A stretch of DNA of 64,000 nucleotides from Diploscapter coronatus (lineage: Eukaryota > Nematoda > Chromadorea > Rhabditida > Rhabditidae), in NCBI GenBank assembly GCA_964036155.1, contig OZ038422.1, forward strand, positions 58,613,201 through 58,677,200, given 5' to 3'. Positions 52,401 to 61,779 of the stretch are shown here, piece by piece. The notes under the pieces are model-generated. The model had not been told where the DNA came from. It ran no database searches and worked only from the letters and a program-made list of their open reading frames with translations. The position numbers and the translations under genes were made by a program. Position 1 is the stretch's first letter; each line of letters opens with the position of its first letter.

Positions 52401-55400
52401 AAATACTTTCTATTAAAATTAAGTTAAAACTTACAAATCTTCTAAAAATAAGAATTATCTAATATCTAGTCTAGAAAACTAACTTATAAAATATTAATTT
52501 TAAATGTATGAGCTGAGTTTTCACGATATAGAATATCTTTTCCAAACCCAAAATAGACCAGTATGTATTGGTCATTTAGCAGCTGATAGATATTTCAAAT
52601 ATATTTAGATCGGAAACACACGTTACACAATTGGGAGATATCATCACATTACTTAATGAGACGAATATGATTGAGCAAATCACAATTAGAATGGTAGATA
52701 TTTTTAGACAAATTTAATCTAAAATATCTATTTATAAAAAGGTGTTTTGAATCATTTCGGCTGATTTCTGCTCGCCATAAATCTCCATGAATAGACGCGA
52801 TTTTAGGGCATCTAATTCATTATTGAGCAATTATAAATGAATAAATTAAGATTTGAGTTATGATGTTTAGAAATTAGGAAAGAACCAATATTTGGGAAGG
52901 CTCCAAATATAGAATGATGCAAACTGCAGCGAAAGAATGAGCAATTTTCTCTTTATTCGAGTCATCTGAGAAGTTTTTCAGCTGTGAATAACGGGAAACT
53001 CCCACTGACTTAGCGACGAAATAAATTATATTGGATTCAATTTGATGGACGAGTTAGTGTTAATTAGACTGAATAAGCTGAATAAGTAGGGCAAATGTAA
53101 AGATGTAAGGTGTAAGTAAATGAAGACGAAGGGGCTAAAGGAATGCCTGAAGACACGCGATATCGGCCATGTCATGTCACTCTCTAGAAAAAGGGATTTT
53201 CCCTGCATCACAGTCTCGTTGCGCAGCTCATCCAGCACATTATGCAATCATTTTCTCTGCATTATCTCATTCGGCAAGTTTTATGACAAATTTCACGTTC
53301 AAATTGCGTATCATCATCTCTTCCATTCCCCCAAATTTATGCAGTGACTACATATTGAAGGACGGATTACTGTAACCACGATAATATTAGAACTTAAATA
53401 AGGTATATATTGACATCGCAAATAGAACACAAAATTTGAAGAGTGTATACTCAGAAGATCAAACTTAATAAAAACGAAAATGTAATTTTCAATAATTAAA
53501 ATGATGACCAAATATAATGCAATGTAATTAAAATTCCAAATTAATGTTATGAAAAGTAAAGTTTTTCACTTTATTTAATGCAATATGAAGAATAAAAGAA
53601 ACTAATTCTTCATAATTCACAAATTTCAATCAAAGATTCTTAATTTCGCTTGCGCAATGAAAAAAAAACTATCTTCGAACTAAATATAATGAGAAACAAT
53701 TTAACCCGATGTGAAACGAGTAAATACGCAACGAAAAATGCGGAAACAATCGAGGAAATTGACGAAAGAGGAGTGCACACAAATGGGAAGTAATAAAAGA
53801 AGCATAAAATAAAGGAAGCTAAATTTACACATCCAGAGTAGGTATGGGTTGAAGACTTTTCGAAGAGAGCGAAATAAAATCATTATTATTATTATTTATA
53901 AGAAAACAGGTAAGTAACACCAGTATGAGTTACTGCAAACAAAATTGACAATGATAGCATCAAAACGATTACTTCCAAATCTGAAGATAAAAATTCGATC
54001 CATCACTATTTTTAATCTAGAGATATCTCAGACGAAGCAAACTATCCTATCCACTAAAATATCACTATTTAGAATTCAACTGGCATTTTATGGCAAAGGT
54101 AATTAAACTTATTCCAACGATCAGCCGAAGGCTGACATTAAACTGAGAAGCGAGCATACGCGAGATAAAAGTTCTAACAAAAGGATAAGCGCACTTATAC
54201 TCGATGGGTTCTGAAAATTATATTGGTGAAAGTCTCCACTCGAAAGAAAGACTTGACTCGGAAGATGTCTCTGCCTAATTTTTGAGATTCGGAAATGATG
54301 CCGAGTGAAGAAGTGGAAGAAAATCAGATGAATCTTGTGATGGAGTGGGAGGAGGCGGAAAGGGAAAAAATGACGAAATATGATTTGGTAGTAAACAGAA
54401 TAAACAGATTAGGCCTGGAGAAGAAGATATAGCAAAAGAGCGCAGAATATGACAATCGGCCTCATCTCGGACTTCTTCATTCCACATCGTTTCACTTCCC
54501 CATAGACATGGACGAGAGCCGCAAAATTTCAACACATTTCGAATCGAAAATGATAACTTTCCTTTAAAAAATTTAGATAGTTTTGTGCAAGATACATATT
54601 TTTGCATTCCATGGATAGCAGCAAGGCTGTACGGAATATTCCGAAGAAAGATTTTCACTGCCTCCCTGCTCCACGTTCCTCTCTTTTTTCTTTGCGTCCC
54701 ATTCTGGAAATTTTCAGAATGAAATGCAGAGAAAGCAGAAGGAAGAGAGAAAAGAAGTATGTGGAGTAGAGAGAAAGAGAGCATATTTCTCCGGAATATT
54801 TCGTACAGCACTGATAGATAGGGACTTCAAATCCACCCCTTGCATTTTGCTTTGATTTAAAAAGGTTATTTGAAACCTCAAAATGGGAAGCGAGCACCCT
54901 TTAAAGTACTGTGCATAATGTATAGCAGAAGGATAGAAATAGTTCGAATAAAATTGAAACATTTGCATGGGAAATGAGAAACATCAGAAATTTGATTTGC
55001 AAAAGAGTTTTCCGATAAATTCCCTCGCATTTCGGAACGCTGCATAGCAATCAGAAGACTAGATGAAAATAAAAATGTGAAAAGAGAACACAACAGCAAA
55101 TCCACGTCATGTTTGGCAGAAACTTCATTCAAAATATGTTGTTTTTTGCCTTTTCTCTTCCTTTTCCCTCGAATCGGTTCTAATTTTGACCTCCTCCCAG
55201 ATCGCAGCATTGAATTAGCTCTTTTCGGTTGTGCAGGCGGTGGGCGAAGCAACTTCCGTCAAAACTGAAGGCAGACTAAAGACTGAATCTGAATGAAAAC
55301 AAAACATTGAACGGCCTTATGAACTCGTCATTTTCTTATCAAAGTAACAAATTTTCTGAACTAGGACAAGTTGGCGTATTTTTCAAATCTAACAGTGTTT

Positions 55401-55594
55401 CTTCTAATTATGTTTATTTCCATTTTCTGGGAGAGATTCAGACTATTTTGGATCATTCTCAGAGCACTGAAGGATCATGTATACGTGAGAGAGGGAAGGG
55501 AGAGTCACGGTCGTTGTGGCAGATGATCTTCGTGGTTGCGTGAAGGCACTTTGGCATATTGCAGTTGATCAATCGGATCGAAATTGGTGCATTT
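43408..55594. other. Gene-poor 12-kb stretch
   Basis: No run of exons with consistent splice sites, phase and codon bias could be built on either strand. It holds purine-rich tracts (about 44050-44260, 49280-49560, 50900-51120, 54650-54800), AT-rich parts (about 51700-52900), an old foldback element (about 48085-48660) and isolated open frames. Part of it must be the upstream control region of the flp-16-like gene. Undetected small or non-coding genes cannot be excluded. Confidence 0.5.
48085..48660. mobile_element. Decayed foldback element
   Basis: Two arms meet near 48365. Inner parts match best: CATATCCCATATTGTATG-CCTAAAT at the left against the complement of ATTTAGGGCATACAATGTGG at the right. 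Farther out, GAGCTGAGGAAAAGTCTTGCGAC pairs with the complement of the 48535-48555 region at lower identity. The ends look like TTAGG..TTCGGAAAG, similar in style to mariner termini. Limits are approximate. Confidence 0.6.
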
Positions 55595-56215
55595 TCATGG
55601 GGAGGTCTTTTTGACGACCTCTTTCAGCTCCATAACAGCTTCGGTCAGAGTTTGAACAGTTGCCGTCAAAGCGGCATTTTGCATGCGCAGCTCCCTGACC
55701 TCAGACAGAATGCTCTATAAAATGTAAAATTAATTTACACAATTGATGTCAATGGATTTATCGGGGAGCTTACCTGAATATCGACGTTGTCGCTCCCGAA
55801 GTTATATACCTAAATCGATGCCATCATTCTCCCAGCTATGGAGTGCAAGAACTTGTTAGGTAACTTACGTTCTGGATGACAGTCTGCCACGAGAAGAGGC
55901 CTATCAATGTCGCCTTAATGTTGGCCCACAGAGACTGCTAAATGTAAGTGTTTAGGGAAAGGCAAAAAAGAAGTCATGTATTGCTAATACAATGGGTCTT
56001 TCAAGATGATTTCAAAAGGTGCGGATCAAGTCCCCTCACCCCGTCTCTTCGGTTTTTTTCTCTAACGTCACTTTTCGTGAAAAAAGTGGAGGGGCTTGAC
56101 CCGCACTTTCCAGGCTGTACTTGTACTTGAAAATGACGAAAAAGAATAAAACTTCAAGCTTGAAGGAATATTCATGAATATCAGTAAATTCACGTGACAT
56201 ACCATCCTCAATACT
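55595..56215 (-). CDS. 75-residue protein with membrane-like segment and coiled coil
   Basis: Coding exons 56213-56215 (ATG only, donor GTATGT), 55869-55937, 55774-55809 and 55595-55714, all phase 0. The product is MQSLWANIKATLIGLFSWQT, then VIQNVYNFGSDNVDIQ, then SILSEVRELRMQNAALTATV, then QTLTEAVMELKEVVKKTSP. The first third is a hydrophobic or amphipathic helix; the last half shows leucine/valine heptads of a coiled coil. Codon choice is GC-leaning like the neighbouring genes. The start is inferred: the third exon has no ATG before its Q, and the split ATG exon is the nearest in-phase solution. Function unknown; a small membrane-tethered oligomeric protein is possible. Confidence 0.6.
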
Positions 56216-56610
56216 TTTTGAGACTTCGGAGACCGGCCTGTTTTTGGACGAGAAATGAGGAAAATGAGCCTTTCACTTTTCTAAATTTCTCGATAGCATA
56301 TTCCAATTTGATCACAATTCCCTCTTAATTGCTGTTTTTCTCTCTTCATTCCCCACTTTCTCTCATCGAAAGCATCCAGAAGATTCTCTTAGATATGCTA
56401 ATTCTTAATTTTCATGTTCAATGATTTTGCACACATTTTACAATCGTTGTTATTTTTAAAAGCTAAGTATTTTTATGAATTGACAAGGAAAAATCTTGGT
56501 TTCAGCAACTCCACCTGAGAACTCATGCATTTTCCGTTTCATCGATGGTTTTACTACATCTGGCTAAAATCCGCATTTTTCTTTATTTTGAAATAGTATG
56601 TTATCTGGGT

Positions 56611-56724
56611 TGGGATTAAAGTAAAATTATACCCCCATATAACATTTACAAGGGGATGTAATTTTACTTGAATCCCAGTCTAAGAAGCAGAGAAATGAAC
56701 ACTTCAAACTTGGGTAATTAAACC
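56611..56724 (-). ncRNA. SL1-like leader followed by a long hairpin (candidate SL RNA gene, pseudogene or retrocopy)
   Basis: On the minus strand, 56724-56703 matches the 22-nt nematode SL1 leader at 21 positions; only the last G is A. A GT dinucleotide follows at once, as at the SL donor. After about 25 nt comes an imperfect stem of about 26 bp (56652-56677 pairing with 56611-56636) with a 15-nt loop. The whole is about 114 nt, close to SL RNA size (100-110 nt), but the downstream part does not resemble C. elegans SL1 RNA and I see no clear single-stranded Sm site. It may be a diverged SL RNA gene, an SL pseudogene, or the 5' end of a reverse-transcribed trans-spliced mRNA. A chance match is very unlikely. 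Confidence 0.55.
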
Positions 56725-58218
56725 TTTTATTTAACAATGGCAAAATAAAAATAAAAAAAGCAAATTCGGTGAATTGTGTTGAGCAGCAAAGAATGCTGTT
56801 TTTATCTTGAGGCAGAAAGGTGCGAGGAAAGAAAAACATTTTTCAACATCGGGGTTAGATTCAATCTGATAACATAGAAAAATCGTGACTTTTCTCGAAA
56901 TGGGAAAAGCGAAGATCGCAACTCGCGACATGAACTACCCTGTATATTTTCTTTTGTAAACGAATGATTTGATGAAATTTTAAAATAAATGCTGTTTAAT
57001 AACCAACATGTATTGCATAAGACAAAATATCGCCAGTATGTCAAATAAAACGGCTCATAAATGACTCATGTGACGAATTGTATCGCTTATCTTTCTGTAC
57101 AATGCCTAAACTCATTCAAAATAGCATCAATTAATGATAATGTAATCGAAGCAATTCACCATCAGCATGAGAAATCTTATGGCAATTATATATAAAAGGC
57201 TTCAAAAAGTCGATTAATTCGTCTTTTTGAACCCCTTTATTTCTCTTTATTTTATTTAGATTCTAAACTAATTTTCTACAAAGATGTGCTTATTTACAAC
57301 TGTTTTCGAAGTATGTACACCAATTCATCGTTCGATTTGCGAAATTAGTCCTGTTTGGAAATGACGGAATGACGGTGCCCATAATTCGAGATAGACAAGG
57401 TGATCAGGTAAGGGAGAAATAGCATAAGAAAAGAAGCGTCCGATCATATCGTCATACCTAGGGAGCGCAAGCTCCGCTCACTAGGCGAAGTCAAAGTCAA
57501 GGAAAGCAATTTCGCTAAATTTTTTTTACAAAATTCGCTCTCAAAAAGGGATTTTCGGATCGTCGTCTTCAGAAATTCATATCTTTGGTTACACTGATCC
57601 GTTTTTCATGCGGCTTTTTGGTATAAGCTTGATTAGCCCATATAAAGTTGAGAAAAATACATTCATAACCCTGCCTTCACATCGGGAATATCATTCGCGC
57701 CCCTCTATGTATGATGCGTTTTCATTTCGTGCAAAACATTTTCATAAAATTTCTTTATTGATATCTTGCTACCATTTGTGGATAGATATGTCAAAATAAA
57801 ACCCAAATGGTTGCATAAATGAAATTTTCACTCAATTATAACTCAAGAGGCAGATAGGATAAAACATAGATGTGATAAGCGAAAATAATACATGTATTTG
57901 AGAACCGTCAATGTATAATAAATACAATATACAAGTTTTGGGCAGGATAAGTCGTTTAAATAAGTTGCAAAATATGAGTGAAGCCAGTGTGACTTTAATA
58001 AATTTTCGAATTAGCATTCCGAATTTTTAAATTACAAAAAGAATGATGATTAGCGATGCTATATCGAGGCGTATTTCATAAAATGTATTCTGTATTACAT
58101 AAATGAACCGAGATGAGGGATAGGTTGACTTGCGTCTAATTGCTATGGATTATAACATTAATTAGAGGTAGACTTTCTGAAACTAGCCAGCAAAGTAGGA
58201 AAATTCCAACGAAACAAG
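56725..58218. other. Intergenic region
   Basis: AT-rich, without convincing exons. A short perfect-arm palindrome with CCTAGGGAGC and CTAGG ends lies at about 57468-57496, sharing TAGGGAGCG with the dispersed repeat near 24 and 25.8 kb. The 3' UTR of the bZIP gene should lie at the right end. Confidence 0.4.
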
Positions 58219-61155
58219 TTACATAGGCGTTGGTGTGGCAAGAGGTTTGACATCAAAAGTCTCCCGAATTTCCTTGATATCAGTGGCGATTTGATCGCGA
58301 CGAGCGACGTGAATTTGCTGGGTCGGAATGTTGAGCAGGTAGTGGACCCAATCGCACAGGGGCAGAATGCAGTCTTGGGCCTAAATTTGCAAAAAAAATT
58401 ATTTTCGTATTCCTCGGGAATATTCGAATTAAAACGTAAATCTTCATCTTTTGTTAAGTTATGTTCAAACTAATTCACCTTGTTCAACTTCTCATTGTAG
58501 ACCTGTATGAGATTTTTTTCCGAATCCTTGATCTCAGCAATTTCGTTCCATTTCTCCTTGATTTGTCCCTCGAGGCTAACGATAGTGTTCTTCTCCTTGT
58601 CCCTGTATCTGGCCGATGCACGTCTGTCGGAGTCCTTCTTATGCTTCTTGCGCTCCTCCTCCGACAGCTTTTTCTTGGCCTTCTTGTTTTCGCTCGGGCA
58701 TGAGCCGATCTTACTGATCTCTCTGTATTCAGCACTGCCGTCTGCTTGCGAACTGTTAACTGGCTGAAATCATTTTTTTTATCAATGGTCTGATTTAAAT
58801 TAATTTTTAATAGTTGCATGCAAATTAGGAAAAGACTTGGTAGGGAAAGATTTCTTTCCGATATTTTTCGGATGCAACTACTTTTTTAAATTTCTACAAT
58901 TTATCTACCCCCAAAGCGTATTCCACTTCCATCGCGATGTCATTGTTTTCTTCGAGAGTGCAGTCGTTGCTGAACTGCCTGTGCTGATTGAGTCTGTTGA
59001 TATCGTTCTCGTTCAAATAGCAGTAAGCGGTCAATTCATTTACGAAATTCATCGCCTTCGTTCGATTATTGCGGAACTGAAATAATTCAATTATATCTTA
59101 CTCAACGCTTGGATAAAATGATTCCCCTACGTTGACTTCGAGTTCTTGCTCCATCGCGCTGATCTCACTGCATCGTTTGTGAATTGTGCTGTATTCATTA
59201 GTCTTCTCTTTGCATAGATCTATCAAGTTATTGACGTTCTCCTCATTGCGTTTGTAGAATCTTTCCTTGTTGATCAGTGCATTCTTCTTATTTTGTTCCT
59301 TTTGCTGAAAATAAAAAAGTAAGTCGTACTGATACGCATATATACTGTACCTGGTCTTTATCCTTGAGATTGACTCTCGGCTTTCTCTTCTCAACATAGG
59401 GTCTGCACTTAGCGATCGCCAGCTCGAGGGGATCTTTGAGTTCTTTCACGTTCGCCACTCGACGAGCTAAATTTACGAAAATCATAATTTCATATTTCTC
59501 TCCATAGAGTCACTTGATTTTATATGTTTATTTCTTATCAACGATCGAAAAACCTAGCTGAATTGATAGATTAACTGAGTCATCATCAGACTGTATTAAT
59601 GCTATCATGGCAATTTTAGTGTTTCCGAAAGAAGGGACTGTATTCAGAAAATATAAAGCTCTATTTGCACATTACTTTGTTCGTGTGAAAAAGCAAATTA
59701 TGTTTTATAGATATTTTTAATTTCGAGGAAATGTATTTTGGCCGAATAAATTTTAGTTTGCCACTATTATTAGGTTGTGGCATAAGTAATGAGAAAATTT
59801 TGGCATTTACATTTTATCATATTTCGCAAAAATGAGACAACGAATGGATTAGAAGTAATTGCCATTAGCATTGACTGTTTTCTTCCAACGACCTGGCAGA
59901 GCATGGATACCAGCCCTGTAGAACTCCGCAGTCTGTGAGCCGAAGAATCCCTTCAGTGCAGATTCGACATCCTTACGATCCTTGAAGTTCTGTCCTCTAA
60001 GGAAGTGACTGAGGTGCTTGAAGAGGTGGTAATCAGAGAGGGCCAGGTCAGGACTATAAGAGGGATGGGGGTAGTACGTGCTATCCATATCCCTCCAGTT
60101 CAGCCTTCACACTTCTTGCAACATGTGGTCTAGCATTATCATGCTGGAAGTAGATTTCGGCCTGTGCTCCTCGAGTGTTTTCCAGATGTAACTTTAACTT
60201 TCGTAGCTGTGCAGTGTAGACCTGTGCCGTTACTGTTTCACCCTCCTTCAATGTCTCCCAGTATTCAATACCGTTCACACTCCACCATATACAGAGTAGG
60301 ATCTTTTTGGGGTGTAGAGAGGGTTTAGGGACGTCCTCTGATTGTTCATCCTCATCGACCCACATTGCCCTTCTCTCACTGTTATCGTAGAGGACCCACC
60401 TTTCGTCCCCAGTGATAACACGATCCAGCTAGTTCGTTGTGCGATGATACGTTAGAAGATTCAAAGCAGCATCAACCCTCCTATCCTTGTCGAAATCCGA
60501 AAAAGCATGGGGTACCCATCTTCCAAACTTAGCCTTCTTCCCAATGGTCTTCAGTCCTCGGGCTGCAGTGGACCAGTCAACATCAAGGAGTGTCTCCATC
60601 TCCCGCGTAGTAAGATAGAGGTCATCCTCCACAATCTCCCGCAATTTGTCCAAATCCAGCTCCCGTAGACGACCTGACTTGGGTTCATCTTCAAACGAGT
60701 AGTCTTCTTCCTTGTAACGAGCGACATAACGATAGATGGTGGCTTGAGAGAGGGCATTGGTGTCATACGTAGCAGTAAGTTTATCATGGATATCCTTCAC
60801 TTTGAGGCTACTTAGGAATAAAAAAAGAACTACATTCCGTAAATGGAAATTGTTGGAAATAAAAGCATTCGGCATGTCTCACTAGTAGACTGAGTCGATA
60901 TGATGGTGGATTATTTACGCATAAGGACCCTTCCACTATTTATCCCCCCAATGCACTTTATCCCCTGATAACACATGAAAGAGAGAGGAACGGACAAACA
61001 ACATGCAAAAATTCTCATTACTTATGCCACAACCTAATACCTCCTTTGCGCTTCTTGGGTTTTGTGCCATTTGGTCCGGACATTTGGTCGATGTTAACGA
61101 TTCCAGAAGGAGTGGAAGTGGCAGTGGCTCGGTTGTTGTTCTCCTCGTCCTTCAT
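58219..61155 (-). CDS. ATF4-like bZIP protein with two basic/zipper regions, interrupted by mariner in intron 1
   Basis: Six exons with matching phases: 61041-61155, 59351-59466, 59131-59304, 58909-59076, 58479-58763 and 58219-58380, giving 339 residues. Exon 1 ends in a nuclear-signal-like KPKKRKG. The first bZIP-like region is QQKEQNKKNALINKERFYKR followed by NVNNLIDLCKEK. The second is EERKKHKKDSDRRASARYRD, then KEKNTIVSLEGQIKEKWNEI, then AEIKDSEKNLIQVYNEKLN. The RYR--K pattern after a K-rich run resembles ATF4 (NK-AATRYRQKKR). The spacer exon starts FRNNRTKAMNFVNELTAYCY. A transcription-factor role is inferred from the bZIP. A mariner copy occupies most of intron 1. Confidence 0.78.
59770..61037 (-). 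mobile_element. mariner-family transposon, 1268 bp
   Basis: Ends TTAGGTTGTGGCATAAGTAA (left) and TTACTTATGCCACAACCTAA (right) are inverted, with about 30 bp TIRs continuing to ATGAGAAAATTTT. Both ends are flanked by TA (59768-59769 and 61038-61039), the mariner target duplication. The internal transposase is on the minus strand. TIRs are nearly perfect, which suggests a fairly recent insertion. It lies in intron 1 of the bZIP gene on the same strand. Confidence 0.96.
59849..60875 (-). pseudogene. mariner transposase, inactivated
   Basis: The frame starts near 60875 and carries the HTH region (LSQATIYRYVARYKEEDY) and the catalytic triad contexts VITGDERW, HDNARPH and YSPDLALSDYHLF, a DD34D-type arrangement. 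An in-frame TAG lies at about 60429-60431, just before the first catalytic Asp, and a frameshift lies near 60085 between the second and third Asp. The copy therefore cannot encode a full transposase; its ends may still respond to one made elsewhere. Confidence 0.92.
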
Positions 61156-61779
61156 GGTCTCTTCTTGACTGTATCTAATCTAACTCGTTAGTATTTTTCA
61201 ATTGTTTCTGTTTGTGTATCTGAGCTTATATAGCGATGTAATAATCCTTTTAGGATACGGTTTTTTACGTTGGGTAGGAAATTTCTTGAGGATGTGTAAA
61301 ATACATTTCATTGGGGTTTGACCTTAACTTGCATACATGTCAATTTCATATCATTGTTAATTCTCTCTGTAATGAAGAAATAGACGAAAATTAGATAGTC
61401 ATTACTCATTATTTCGCGAGGTGAGAGGTTGCGTTCAGATGGAAAATGCATATGGATGAGAAATGAAACTTCTTTATGCAGATACGAAATTATAATGTTT
61501 GAAGATTTGGTAAAAGTGAGTGTGCAAGATTGAACAGTTAATTTTTGTGAATTTTCAATGGAAAGCGAATTGGTTGATTATTATTTGGTGTCGTTTGTTT
61601 GTATGTGCTTTCTTTGATTTGAGATTGGCTGATTTGGCTTGGTTTAGGATTGATTTAATTTTAAAATTGGCTCGGTTTGATATGGCGCTTTTGCGAAACA
61701 AAGGCTGAGCCAAGGGAGTGCGCGCGACCGAGACTCGTATATAAAAAATTTCAGTCTTTTTTTAATGTCTTATAATAAC
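61156..61779. other. Gap between kelch-type gene and bZIP gene
   Basis: AT-rich 624-bp stretch, no exon recognised. It should hold the 3' end of the kelch-type mRNA and the promoter or trans-splice site of the bZIP gene (an acceptor-like GATTAG lies about 20 nt before the bZIP ATG). Confidence 0.4.

Noticed and set aside
53026..53250. Minus-strand frame with HNVLDELRNETVMQGKSLF
   Set aside because: Short coding-like stretch, but it needs a non-ATG start, has a stop just upstream, and has no partner exons.
54275..54811. 178-codon minus-strand open frame with signal-peptide-like start and RKKR site
   Set aside because: It is antisense to a purine-rich tract that suppresses stops and mimics hydrophobic protein. 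No splice context, no recognisable motif, and codon use unlike the real genes here.
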